Shown here in pieces: positions 8,076-16,570 of a stretch of DNA of 64,000 nucleotides. This DNA is from Chryseobacterium viscerum (GTDB lineage Bacteria; Bacteroidota; Bacteroidia; Flavobacteriales; Weeksellaceae). The notes under the pieces are model-generated. The model ran no database searches and was not told the DNA's origin. It was given only the letters and a program-made list of their open reading frames with translations. Each line of letters opens with the position of its first letter. Within the stretch, counting starts at the first letter, position 1. Location of the stretch: assembly GCF_025949665.1 (NCBI RefSeq), contig NZ_JAPDFT010000001.1, positions 1,612,001-1,676,000 of the forward strand, in the 5' to 3' direction. The position numbers and the translations under genes are program-made.

Positions 8076-8675
8076 ATGGATTATAAACAGCTAATTATTC
8101 GCGGAATATCGTATAGCCAGACCCAGTCGGGGGCTTATGCATTGTTATTGGAGCATGAAGAAACACATATAAAATTACCTGTTGTTATAGGAAATTTCGA
8201 AGCCCAGTCTATCTCTCTCGGATTGGAAAAAGATATTCATCCACCGCGTCCTCTTACTCATGATTTATTTACAAAATTTATAGTCTCTGCCAACTATGAG
8301 CTGGTTTCTGTTATTATCTATCAGATTGTAGACGGAGTATTCTTTTCAAATATCAACTTTAAAAATAAAGTGAACGAAGAAGAACTGATTCTGGATGCCA
8401 GAACTTCTGATGCTGTTGCCATGGCAGTAAGATTTGATGCACCCATATTTACTACCCAGCAGGTTCTGAATGAAGCCGGGATTTTATTAGAACTGGAAGA
8501 TGTTTCCAAAGAAGAACAATCTTTCTCAGAAACTGTACAAACAGAAGATAACTTAAAATCTCTTTCTATGGAAGAACTTCAGAAATTACTGGATGATGCC
8601 GTAAAAGAAGAAGACTATGATACTGCTCTTGAAATTCAGGAAGAAATCAAGAGAAGGAAAAAGACAATTGACTAA
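8076..8675 (+). CDS. Bifunctional-nuclease (DUF151) domain protein with UVR motif
   Basis: A 199-residue cytoplasmic protein. Residues ~1-135 match the DUF151/BFN domain (QLIIRGISYSQTQSGAYALL, LPVVIGNFEAQSI, RPLTHDLF, LDARTSDAVAMAVRF); some plant and bacterial members have been described as nucleases. The last ~35 residues (LQKLLDDAVKEEDYDTALEI) form a UvrB/UvrC-type UVR helical motif, used for protein contact. This BFN-UVR architecture is common in Bacteroidetes. A -7 box TATATTTG lies at 8063-8070, only 5 bases before the ATG, so the mRNA leader must be very short or absent, or the box is not used. The MFS gene follows after 22 bases. Confidence 0.88.
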   Translation: MDYKQLIIRGISYSQTQSGAYALLLEHEETHIKLPVVIGNFEAQSISLGLEKDIHPPRPLTHDLFTKFIVSANYELVSVIIYQIVDGVFFSNINFKNKVNEEELILDARTSDAVAMAVRFDAPIFTTQQVLNEAGILLELEDVSKEEQSFSETVQTEDNLKSLSMEELQKLLDDAVKEEDYDTALEIQEEIKRRKKTID

Positions 8676-8697
8676 AGAGATACTTTTTATATAAACT

Positions 8698-10080
8698 ATG
8701 AATTTAAAATTACGACTGACCATCCTCAGTTTTCTCCAATTTTTTGTTTGGGGAGCATGGCTGATTACGATGGCAAACTTCTGGTTTGGTACAAAACATT
8801 GGGAAGGAACTCAGTTTGGAGCTGTGTTCGGAACAATGGGAATTGCTTCCATCTTTATGCCAACCATTACTGGAATTATTGCTGACCGCTGGATTAATGC
8901 GGAACGAATATTTTCAGTATTACATATCCTTTATGGGATTATCCTTTTTATATTACCTCATTCTGCAGACCCGAATTCTTTCTTTTCGGTAATGCTTGTG
9001 GCTATGTGCTTTTATATGCCAACTATTGCACTTGCGAACTCCATTTCTTATACGATCCTGAAAAATAATAATATGGATGTAGTAAAAGATTTTCCACCTA
9101 TTCGTGTATGGGGTACCATTGGTTTTATTGTGGCCATGTGGATCACTAACCTTAGTGGAAACAAAGCTACGGAAGGACAGTTCTATATTGGAGGGGCTGT
9201 AGCAATATTTTTAGGAATTTATGCTCTTACCTTACCAAAATGTCCGCCACAAAAGTTGATTGATAAAAACTCGCCATTATCTGAACAATTAGGATTGAAT
9301 GCGTTCAAACTTTTTGGGAACTATAAAATGGCTTTGTTCTTTTTATTTTCAATGCTTTTGGGAGCAGCACTTCAGCTTACCAATGCATATGGAGATGTTT
9401 TTTTAAGTGAATTTGCCCATTTTCCTAAATATGCTGACTCATTTGTAGTACAGAGATCTACCATCATCATGTCAATTTCTCAGGTATCAGAAACCCTGTT
9501 TATTTTGGCGATTCCTTTTTTCCTGAAGAAATTCGGAATAAAAAAAGTAATGCTGATGTCTATGCTGGCATGGGTGTTAAGATTCGGATTCTTTGCATAT
9601 GGCGTTCCGGACGGATTCGGACTTTCTCTGATTATCCTTTCATGTATTGTATACGGAATGGCATTCGATTTCTTTAATATTTCAGGATCACTTTTCGTAG
9701 AAACAACTACCGATAAAAAAATACGTTCTTCAGCTCAGGGGTTATTTATGATGATGACCAACGGTTTTGGAGCTGTTTTTGGAAGTTATATTGCAGGCTG
9801 GGCGATTGATAAATTCTTTACCCATAAATTTACCACCGCTTCGGACTTATCTACTTATCTTGAAACAACACCTGATAACCCTACTTTCTTGGAAATACTG
9901 AAAAACAGTTTCAATGCAGCGGTTAATTCAGACGGAACCCTTTCATCTGTGGTGATGGTAAAAGACTGGCAGCAGATATGGCTTTCATTTGCTATTTATT
10001 CGTTGGTGCTGGCTATATTCTTTGCTGTATTGTTTAAACACAAACACAACCCAGAAGATGTTTCATCAGTAAAACATTAA
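8698..10080 (+). CDS. Nucleoside permease-like MFS transporter (NupG/NHS family)
   Basis: A 460-residue inner-membrane protein with about 12 hydrophobic segments. The opening LTILSFLQFFVWGAWLITM and following FGTMGIASIFMPTITGIIADRW are characteristic of the nucleoside:H+ symporter branch of the MFS, as is FPPIRVWGTIGFIVAMW around residues 132-148. Its predicted job is proton-driven nucleoside uptake. Starts 22 bases after the DUF151 gene, so the two probably share a transcript; a long hairpin terminator at 10106 ends it. Confidence 0.88.
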   Translation: MNLKLRLTILSFLQFFVWGAWLITMANFWFGTKHWEGTQFGAVFGTMGIASIFMPTITGIIADRWINAERIFSVLHILYGIILFILPHSADPNSFFSVMLVAMCFYMPTIALANSISYTILKNNNMDVVKDFPPIRVWGTIGFIVAMWITNLSGNKATEGQFYIGGAVAIFLGIYALTLPKCPPQKLIDKNSPLSEQLGLNAFKLFGNYKMALFFLFSMLLGAALQLTNAYGDVFLSEFAHFPKYADSFVVQRSTIIMSISQVSETLFILAIPFFLKKFGIKKVMLMSMLAWVLRFGFFAYGVPDGFGLSLIILSCIVYGMAFDFFNISGSLFVETTTDKKIRSSAQGLFMMMTNGFGAVFGSYIAGWAIDKFFTHKFTTASDLSTYLETTPDNPTFLEILKNSFNAAVNSDGTLSSVVMVKDWQQIWLSFAIYSLVLAIFFAVLFKHKHNPEDVSSVKH

Positions 10081-10105
10081 GTAAAACTAACATTCTTAAG
10101 ATATT

Positions 10106-10140
10106 AAATTGCATTTTTGAAAAAAAATGCAATTTTTTTT
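10106..10140 (+). terminator. Rho-independent terminator
   Basis: AAATTGCATTTTT / AAAAATGCAATTT stem with a 4-base loop and an eight-T tail. Confidence 0.88.
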
Positions 10141-10193
10141 ATTTTCAGACAACCTTTTTTAAAATAGACCGTCTTATAGATAGAAACTGAAAC

Positions 10194-10748
10194 ATGAAGA
10201 ATATCGAAGAGAATTTTTTATTGGCTAAAAAACAGGACCGGAAAGGGCAGAAAGCTCTTTACGAAATGTTTGCTCCCAAAATGCTGGCCATTGCAAATTC
10301 TTACGTCAATAACCTTCATGATGCAGAAGATATCCTCCTGAATGCATTTATGAAATGCTTTACCAGAATAAATGAATGCAGAGACTGGAACAGTTTTCCG
10401 TTTTGGCTTAGAAAAATTATTGTTAATGATTCTATCACCTTCATCCGGAAGAATAAGAATATTCTCTATGCAGATGTGGAAATTGCAGATGATTATAATG
10501 AAACCTCTGATGAAGAATATCCTGAAGAACTCAATATTGAAGAAATATTTTCCCAGATGCCGGTAGGATATAGATTGATTTTTAATCTACATGTCTTTGA
10601 GGATAAAAAACACAATGAAATTGCTGAAATTCTTAATATCTCTGAAGGAACAAGCAAAAGCCAGTTGAGCAAGGCAAAAAAATGGCTTGCTGAATTTTTA
10701 AAAGCAAAAGAAAATGAAAAAAGAAATACTGAAACAGTTAAAATCTGA
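10194..10748 (+). CDS. ECF-type RNA polymerase sigma factor
   Basis: A 184-residue sigma-70 family factor of the extracytoplasmic-function group. Region 2 is residues ~10-85 (LYEMFAPKMLAIANSYV, HDAEDILLNAFMKCF, FPFWLRKIIVNDSITFIRK) and region 4 is ~115-170 (MPVGYRLIFNLHVFEDKKHN, then the HTH ILNISEGTSKSQLSKAK). No region 3, as expected. It overlaps the next gene by 35 bases, which strongly suggests translational coupling to a partner that controls it. Confidence 0.92.
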   Translation: MKNIEENFLLAKKQDRKGQKALYEMFAPKMLAIANSYVNNLHDAEDILLNAFMKCFTRINECRDWNSFPFWLRKIIVNDSITFIRKNKNILYADVEIADDYNETSDEEYPEELNIEEIFSQMPVGYRLIFNLHVFEDKKHNEIAEILNISEGTSKSQLSKAKKWLAEFLKAKENEKRNTETVKI

Positions 10749-11421
10749 TTACGAAAAGCTTGAAATAAAGCCTTCCGCAGATCTTTGGGGCAGGATAGAG
10801 CAAATAGACCAGGGAGAAGAAAAAAGTGCTGATATAAGCTTTAAAAAGACTTTTCAATGGTGGAGATATGCAGTCGTACTAGTTCTGTTGGTTTCGATAG
10901 GGGTATTGCTTTATTTTAATAGAAATCCTCCTATCAATACAAATAATCCGATAGTTCATACAAAACTGCCAAAAGAACATATAGAAGTACCCTTAACGAA
11001 TCAGGAAATACATGTCGTTCAGAACATCAAAACAGAAAAAAATACCAATCAAAAGAGTATAAAAGAAATTTCAGGCATTCCTACAGTATATCAACAAAAG
11101 GAAATTTTGCAGAAAGAAAGATTAAGCAGAAGTAAAGAAGAACAGATTATAATTGCTGATTATGAGATTAAAGCCCCGATATTGGAAAAAGAGCTACTAT
11201 CTATAGCAGACAAAGCTTCCCCTGTAGAAACTAAAAAGACGGAATATATTAATGCTGATGAACTCCTGCAGGGAAGAGAGTTTCAAAAAAAACGGGAAGA
11301 GAACAGAACAGATACCAGGAAATTCGGAGCACTTGATATGACTAAAATTAAAGTTAAAAGCCCCAATTCTTTTAAAATCTTTGGCGTAACAGTCTACACT
11401 GACTCACTGGAAAGCAAATAA
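10714..11421 (+). CDS. Single-pass membrane protein, putative anti-sigma partner
   Basis: A 235-residue protein overlapping the sigma gene. A cytoplasmic N-terminal ~48 residues precede one membrane segment (WWRYAVVLVLLVSIGVLLYF, about 50-69), and the rest is a charged Lys/Glu-rich periplasmic domain. This topology is that of an ECF anti-sigma factor, but no zinc-binding HxxxCxxC motif is seen, so the functional label rests on position and topology only. Begins with LKQLKSDYEKLEIKPSADLW, which resembles the N-termini of many Bacteroidetes proteins encoded next to ECF sigmas. Confidence 0.7.
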   Translation: MKKEILKQLKSDYEKLEIKPSADLWGRIEQIDQGEEKSADISFKKTFQWWRYAVVLVLLVSIGVLLYFNRNPPINTNNPIVHTKLPKEHIEVPLTNQEIHVVQNIKTEKNTNQKSIKEISGIPTVYQQKEILQKERLSRSKEEQIIIADYEIKAPILEKELLSIADKASPVETKKTEYINADELLQGREFQKKREENRTDTRKFGALDMTKIKVKSPNSFKIFGVTVYTDSLESK

Positions 11422-11500
11422 ATAATCACCCTTTATATCACAGAAAAACTGTCCCGAAATAAGGACAGCGATCAAATATTGTCTTAAAATTAATAAAAAT

Positions 11501-12595
11501 ATGAAACCAAAATTACTATTGATGGCTGCTGTAATAGCTTTTAGTTATGGGTTTGGCCAGGAAACTCAGGATAATAACCTGAGTGTCTATTCAAAAAAAA
11601 TTGACAGCATAGTAATGTCTGAAAAAGGCAAAATGAATATAGAGCTGGATGAGATTGATAAGAGCTTTAAAGAAAAGAAAATCACGCCTGATGAAAAGCA
11701 AAAACAGCGTACAGCAGTCGCTTCAAAATATGAGCAGATTATTAATGAAAAAATAGATTCCCAAAAGCAGGATCTTGAAATGGCAACCAAAGAGCTGGTT
11801 AAAGATGCTGTTTTTAAATCTGAAGATTCCGTAAAATCCGGAAGAAATCAGCTTTGGCTTGGACTAAATGGATTTAATATGAAACTCAACGAGAGGAAAA
11901 AAAGGAACAACCCGAAAAACTATCTTGAAACCTTAGAACTTTCGGTGGGTATGGGCGGAGCAGGATTAACTTCAAAAAATAAGCCTTTTGATTTTTACAG
12001 CAAGAATTCTGATATAAAAAACAGTGTTATCAATTCCTGGCAGCTGACATTATGGTACGGTAATCAGATCGGAAGCTATACCAGTCCTTTTTTCTACCGG
12101 TTCGGATTGGGAGTACGATCAGACCAGTTTACACCAAAATACGGGCAGGCATTCAAACAAGATAAATATACCTTATTCGTTGGCGATTTTGACCGCGGAA
12201 ACCTTAAAAAGAGTATGCTTTACAATACTTATTTAACCGTTCCTGTCGATCTGAAATTTGTTTTAAACCCAAAATATAAAAATTATGAAGGTGTGAAATA
12301 TCTGGATAACAATCAAAAACAGTTGTCTGTTATCCTGGGTGTTTATGGAGGTTTGAAAATAGGAAGTGTGAATTATTCCAAGTATTCTAACGAGTTTTCC
12401 GATAGAATTGTTGAAAGAGAAAAAGTGATGCATGGAGTGAACGATCTTGTTTTCGGAGGGAAATTAGGAATCAGCTATGCGGGGTTCAACCTGTTTATTC
12501 AGAAAGACTTTACCCCGGCGTTTAATAATAATGCTTTGCTAAAGAAAAAATATGGACTTCAGATTGGGATAGAGATCGCAAATGTTAATTTTTAA
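11501..12595 (+). CDS. Hypothetical outer-membrane beta-barrel-like protein
   Basis: A 364-residue exported protein. Signal peptide MKPKLLLMAAVIAFSYGFG, then a ~100-residue Lys/Glu-rich probable coiled coil (residues ~25-105: DEIDKSFKEKKITPDEKQKQ), then ~250 residues of alternating aromatic strands with many Gly and Tyr (SVGMGGAGLTS, LTLWYGNQIGSYTSPFFYRF, GLQIGIEIANVNF) ending in an aromatic Phe, typical of outer-membrane barrels. It follows the sigma/membrane-protein pair by 79 bases with no terminator between, so it may be the cell-surface member or target of that regulatory unit. Confidence 0.7.
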   Translation: MKPKLLLMAAVIAFSYGFGQETQDNNLSVYSKKIDSIVMSEKGKMNIELDEIDKSFKEKKITPDEKQKQRTAVASKYEQIINEKIDSQKQDLEMATKELVKDAVFKSEDSVKSGRNQLWLGLNGFNMKLNERKKRNNPKNYLETLELSVGMGGAGLTSKNKPFDFYSKNSDIKNSVINSWQLTLWYGNQIGSYTSPFFYRFGLGVRSDQFTPKYGQAFKQDKYTLFVGDFDRGNLKKSMLYNTYLTVPVDLKFVLNPKYKNYEGVKYLDNNQKQLSVILGVYGGLKIGSVNYSKYSNEFSDRIVEREKVMHGVNDLVFGGKLGISYAGFNLFIQKDFTPAFNNNALLKKKYGLQIGIEIANVNF

Positions 12596-12690
12596 TTTAG
12601 CAATAAATAGTCATTTTCTTTGTATAATAAATAAAAATATTAAATCTTTTTTATAGCTAACAAGTGTTCGGGTAAAGAAATCCTATTTTT

Positions 12691-12724
12691 AAAACACACT
12701 ATTTAAAAGTGTGTTTTTTTTTGT
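12691..12724 (+). terminator. Rho-independent terminator
   Basis: AAAACACACT / AGTGTGTTTT stem with a short loop and a long T run; closes the sigma-factor operon. Confidence 0.88.
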
Positions 12725-12744
12725 ATTTTGGCACTTTAGTAAAT

Positions 12745-13149
12745 ATGAAAAATATTCAGTTATTAGGATTACTTTTGGTAATCGTAGGCAGTTTTTTACC
12801 CTTGGTACATGTGCCTGTCATTGGGAACTGGAACTATTGGAAACTTGATCATTATCTGGCTATTGCATGCTGGCTATTTGCTGCATGCGCAGTCTTTGGA
12901 ATTGTCAATAACAGTGTGAAAATCGTAAGGTTTTTTGGTATTCTGCTTATCCTTTTATTTGCATTTACCTTATTCGCTGTGAAGATGCAGTCTTTGCAAT
13001 ACTTTAGCTTTTTACCATTCAAATCCTGGCAGGAAACTTTTGCCGGAATCGTTAAACTGAAATGGGGCTGGGCTGTAGAATTTTTAGGTGCTTTTCTTTT
13101 GGTTTTTGCAGGAGGGAGCAAAAAAGTAAATAATCGCACACAACTATAA
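12745..13149 (+). CDS. Small membrane protein, four predicted helices
   Basis: A 134-residue protein starting at the ATG at 12745 (MKNIQLLGLLLVIVGSFLPL). An upstream in-frame GTG at 12709 lies inside the terminator stem and is rejected. Four hydrophobic stretches are visible (about residues 5-22, 36-54, 62-82 and 110-127), so it is an inner-membrane protein. No family recognised. Followed immediately by a secreted small protein, 3 bases after its stop, so they form a two-gene operon. Confidence 0.7.
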   Translation: MKNIQLLGLLLVIVGSFLPLVHVPVIGNWNYWKLDHYLAIACWLFAACAVFGIVNNSVKIVRFFGILLILLFAFTLFAVKMQSLQYFSFLPFKSWQETFAGIVKLKWGWAVEFLGAFLLVFAGGSKKVNNRTQL

Positions 13150-13152
13150 AAA

Positions 13153-13563
13153 ATGAACCTTTTAAAAATATTTTCCGCAGGAATTTTGTTGGTGGCAGCC
13201 GCACAGGTTAACGCTCAGATAACAGATCAGAAAAAACCGGATAATCCGGCTAAATGTGCCAATATCAAAGAAGGGAAATTTGTAAGACCTAATTACCCGG
13301 AAGGAATATGGCATATGACCATTAAAGATAATGTTCAGACCGAATATTTCAATAATGGGAAAGACTATATCAAATCAACATTGGTTTTTGTGGATGACTG
13401 CAACTACAAAGCAATCATTATGGAGAAATCCGATAAAAATAATCCCGTACAGATAGGAGACGTCTTCAATAATAAAATTTTAGCAACTCAGGATAACCTT
13501 CTGAAAGTTAATACTAAAATTGAAGGAACTCAGTTTGACGTGGTCTATGTAAAAGTAAAATAA
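13153..13563 (+). CDS. Hypothetical secreted protein, 136 residues
   Basis: Has a Sec signal peptide (MNLLKIFSAGILLVAAAQVNA) cleaved near residue 21. The mature ~115 residues contain two cysteines (AKCANIKEG and VDDCNYKAI) that could form a disulphide in the periplasm. Motifs such as GIWHMTIKDN and FVDDCNYKAIIMEKSD suggest a small beta-rich, lipocalin-like or DUF-type fold, but no family is recognised. It lies 3 bases after the preceding membrane protein gene and 57 bases before thiolase. Confidence 0.7.
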   Translation: MNLLKIFSAGILLVAAAQVNAQITDQKKPDNPAKCANIKEGKFVRPNYPEGIWHMTIKDNVQTEYFNNGKDYIKSTLVFVDDCNYKAIIMEKSDKNNPVQIGDVFNNKILATQDNLLKVNTKIEGTQFDVVYVKVK

Positions 13564-13619
13564 ATTCAACCTATAAAATGGAACTTTGTTCCGTTTAGTT
13601 AAAAATAAAAATTATATAC

Positions 13620-14798
13620 ATGAAAGAAGTATTCATCGTTTCCGCAGTAAGAACACCTATGGGGAGTTTTATGGGAAGCTTGTCAACAGTTCCGGCTACA
13701 AAACTGGGAGCAACTGCTGTAAAAGGAGCACTGGATAAAATTGGTTTAGATCCTAATGCTGTTCAGGAAATTTATATGGGGAATGTTCTGCAGGCAGGAG
13801 AAGGCCAGGCGCCGGCTCGTCAGGTAGCTTTAGGAGCAGGTCTTTCAATCAATACACCTTCTACTACAGTCAATAAAGTATGTGCTTCAGGAATGAAGGC
13901 TGTAACAATGGCTGCTCAGGCGATCAAAGCTGGTGATGCAGAAGTAATTGTTGCAGGAGGTATGGAAAATATGTCTTTAGTTCCTCATTATTACAATGCA
14001 AGAGTGGCTACAAAATTAGGCGATATCAAAATGCTTGATGGGATGGTACTTGACGGTCTTACAGACGTATACAACAAAGTACATATGGGAGTATGTGCAG
14101 AAAAATGTGCAGTAGACTATAATATCACAAGAGAAGATCAGGATAACTTTGCTGTAGAATCTTACAAAAGATCAGCAAAAGCATGGAGCGAAGGTAAATT
14201 CAACGAAGAAATTGTTCCGGTTTCTATTCCTCAGAGAAAAGGAGAACCTGTAATCTTTGCTGAAGATGAAGAATACAAAGCAGTAAACTTTGACAGAATT
14301 TCAACACTTCCTACCGTATTCAAAAAAGAAGAAGGAACAGTAACAGCAGCTAACGCATCTACCTTGAATGATGGAGCTTCTGCATTGATCCTTGTTTCCA
14401 AAGAAAAAATGGAAGAACTTGGTTTGAAGCCTCTTGCAAAAATCGTTTCTTACGCTGATGCAGCACATGAGCCTGAAAACTTTACAACTGCTCCAGCAAA
14501 AGCTTTACCTATCGCTCTTAAAAAAGCGGGATTAGAAGTTTCTGATATCGATTTCTTTGAATTCAACGAAGCTTTCTCAGTAGTAGGATTAGCCAACAAC
14601 AAAATCTTAGGATTAGATGCTGCTAAAGTAAATGTAAACGGAGGAGCTGTAGCATTAGGACACCCACTTGGAAGTTCTGGATCAAGAATCATTGTTACAT
14701 TAATCAACGTTTTAAAGCAAAATAACGCAAAATACGGTGCAGCAGCAATCTGCAATGGTGGTGGAGGAGCTTCTGCTATCGTGATTGAAAATATCTAA
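13620..14798 (+). CDS. Acetyl-CoA C-acyltransferase (thiolase)
   Basis: A 392-residue type II thiolase. The nucleophile is C88 in NKVCASGMKA, the catalytic His is H348 in ALGHPLGSSGSR and the second Cys is C378 in AICNGGGGAS. The NEAF motif (EFNEAFSV) is also present. It joins or cleaves acyl-CoA units: either acetoacetyl-CoA formation, which feeds the mevalonate pathway represented at 18.9 kb, or the last step of beta-oxidation together with etfBA. The sequence alone does not decide between AtoB and FadA roles. Confidence 0.93.
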   Translation: MKEVFIVSAVRTPMGSFMGSLSTVPATKLGATAVKGALDKIGLDPNAVQEIYMGNVLQAGEGQAPARQVALGAGLSINTPSTTVNKVCASGMKAVTMAAQAIKAGDAEVIVAGGMENMSLVPHYYNARVATKLGDIKMLDGMVLDGLTDVYNKVHMGVCAEKCAVDYNITREDQDNFAVESYKRSAKAWSEGKFNEEIVPVSIPQRKGEPVIFAEDEEYKAVNFDRISTLPTVFKKEEGTVTAANASTLNDGASALILVSKEKMEELGLKPLAKIVSYADAAHEPENFTTAPAKALPIALKKAGLEVSDIDFFEFNEAFSVVGLANNKILGLDAAKVNVNGGAVALGHPLGSSGSRIIVTLINVLKQNNAKYGAAAICNGGGGASAIVIENI

Positions 14799-14819
14799 TA
14801 TTCTGTTTACGAATATATT

Positions 14820-14875
14820 ACCATTAAGGAATTGATAATTTTTTTAAAAACTTATCCATTTCTTAATGGTTTTTC
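14820..14875 (+). terminator. Possible terminator of thiolase gene
   Basis: ACCATTAAG and its inverse CTTAATGGT flank a long, AT-rich 33-base loop, followed by TTTTTCTATTTTT. The loop is long, so confidence is moderate. Confidence 0.5.
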
Positions 14876-14904
14876 TATTTTTGTGCTACTAATATATATT
14901 TGAA

Positions 14905-16395
14905 ATGTCTGAAACTGAGAATCGACAGCCTAAAAACATAAAGAATAATCCGAAGATTATGAAAGCCTGGGCTGTATATGACTGGGCAAACTCCGTGTAT
15001 TCCCTGGTCATTACCTCTACTATTTTCCCTATTTATTACTCTATCCTTACCACAGCGTACGAGAAAAAGGAATACATAGCCGAAACCAAAACATGGATTG
15101 ATGTTCCGGTAAGACATACAATCAAAATTTTTGGAGAAGGATATCAGCCGGATGCTGTATATGGATATTCACTTACCATATCATTCTTTATTGTAGTATT
15201 GTTGTCTCCATTTTTATCTTCATTGGCAGATACTATCGGAAACAAAAAATCTTTCCTTCAGTTTTTCTGCTATCTGGGAGCAACATCATGTATGGGATTA
15301 GCCATGTTTACAGGGATGCATAATGTATTTCTGGGACTTCTCTTCAGTATTACGGCCAGTGTCGGCTTCTGGGGAAGCTTGGTGTTTTATAACTCCTTTC
15401 TTCCGGATATTGCCACACCGGACAGGCAGGATGCACTTTCTGCAAGAGGATATGTCTACGGATATATTGGTTCTGTAGTTTTAGTAGTAATCTGCTTGGT
15501 TCTGATTCAGGTTTTTGCTAAAGGAGCTGCTCAGCAGTTACTATTTACAAGAATCAGCTTCCTGTTAACGGGAGCATGGTGGTTTGGATTCTCTCAATAT
15601 ACATTCAAACACCTTCCTCAGTTTGGGGATGTGAAAGACAAGCTTCCTAAAGATCTTGTATTACTGAATTATAAGAACATCTTCAAAAAGCATGAAGAAC
15701 AGGGAGGATTCTTTGAAGTATTTAAAGATAATCTGAGCTTCTATAAAGATATTGCAAAAGAAAGTTTTCACGAACTGTTTAAAGTAGGAGGAGAGCTTTT
15801 CAAAGACAGAAATCTTAAATTCTTCCTGTCGAGTTTCTTCTTTTACAGTGTAGGAATGCAGACGATTTTCCTTATGGCAACCTTATTCGGAAAGAGTGAG
15901 ATCAATCTAGCTCAGGATAAACTGATCGGAACCCTTTTGGTTATTCAGATTGAAGCCATTATCGGAGCTGTTATTTTCTCAAGGCTATCTAAGAGAATCG
16001 GGAACAAAAACGTTATTTCAATTGCTATCATCCTATGGATTGTTGCTTGCCTCTGGGCTTATTTCCTGAATAAAGAAAATCCAACGGTAGAATACCAGTT
16101 CTATGGAGTAGCTGCAGTGGTAGGATTAGTAATGGGTGGTCTTCAGGCGATGTCCAGATCTACCTATTCAAAATTGCTTCCTGAAAACTCGATGGAAAAC
16201 ACAACCTACTTCAGTTTCTATGATGTATTGGAGAAAATTGCGATCATCATCGGGACATTCATCTTTGCAACATTAATTGAGCATTTCAATAATATGCGTA
16301 TCGCGGCATTGTCCATGACCATATTCTTTGCAGCAGGATTAGTTTTAATCAGATTCCTGAAGGTTAAAATGAGAACCAACAGAGAAACATTATAA
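14905..16395 (+). CDS. MFS transporter, UMF1/ATG22-like
   Basis: A 496-residue inner-membrane protein of the UMF1 (Atg22-like) branch of the major facilitator superfamily. The signature is N-terminal: MKAWAVYDWANSVYSLVITS, followed by an unusually polar first loop (residues ~55-80) before the second helix (FGEGYQPDAVYGYSLTISF). Twelve hydrophobic segments with a central cytoplasmic loop of ~60 residues. Atg22-like proteins are linked to amino-acid export in yeast; substrate in bacteria is unknown. A TATATTTG -7 box is at 14895-14902, close to the start codon. Confidence 0.88.
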   Translation: MSETENRQPKNIKNNPKIMKAWAVYDWANSVYSLVITSTIFPIYYSILTTAYEKKEYIAETKTWIDVPVRHTIKIFGEGYQPDAVYGYSLTISFFIVVLLSPFLSSLADTIGNKKSFLQFFCYLGATSCMGLAMFTGMHNVFLGLLFSITASVGFWGSLVFYNSFLPDIATPDRQDALSARGYVYGYIGSVVLVVICLVLIQVFAKGAAQQLLFTRISFLLTGAWWFGFSQYTFKHLPQFGDVKDKLPKDLVLLNYKNIFKKHEEQGGFFEVFKDNLSFYKDIAKESFHELFKVGGELFKDRNLKFFLSSFFFYSVGMQTIFLMATLFGKSEINLAQDKLIGTLLVIQIEAIIGAVIFSRLSKRIGNKNVISIAIILWIVACLWAYFLNKENPTVEYQFYGVAAVVGLVMGGLQAMSRSTYSKLLPENSMENTTYFSFYDVLEKIAIIIGTFIFATLIEHFNNMRIAALSMTIFFAAGLVLIRFLKVKMRTNRETL

Positions 16396-16400
16396 AAAAG

Positions 16401-16430
16401 AAAAGACGTTATTTTTAACGTCTTTTTTTA
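16401..16430 (+). terminator. Rho-independent terminator
   Basis: AAAAGACGTT / AACGTCTTTT stem, 6-base loop, T run. Confidence 0.88.
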
Positions 16431-16570
16431 TTTTAACGAATAAAAAACATTTGTTTTGTCATTTGATTTATTTGTAGACTTTTTATAAATACTAGAATAT
16501 AATAGTAGTTTTTCACTATGTGTTGATTTTTTTTGTTTATTTGTGAAAAACAGATAAAATTACCAAAATC

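Noticed and set aside
12709..12744. GTG start at 12709 for the small membrane protein
   Set aside because: The extra 12 codons lie in the terminator hairpin and T run; the ATG at 12745 gives a normal hydrophobic N-terminus.
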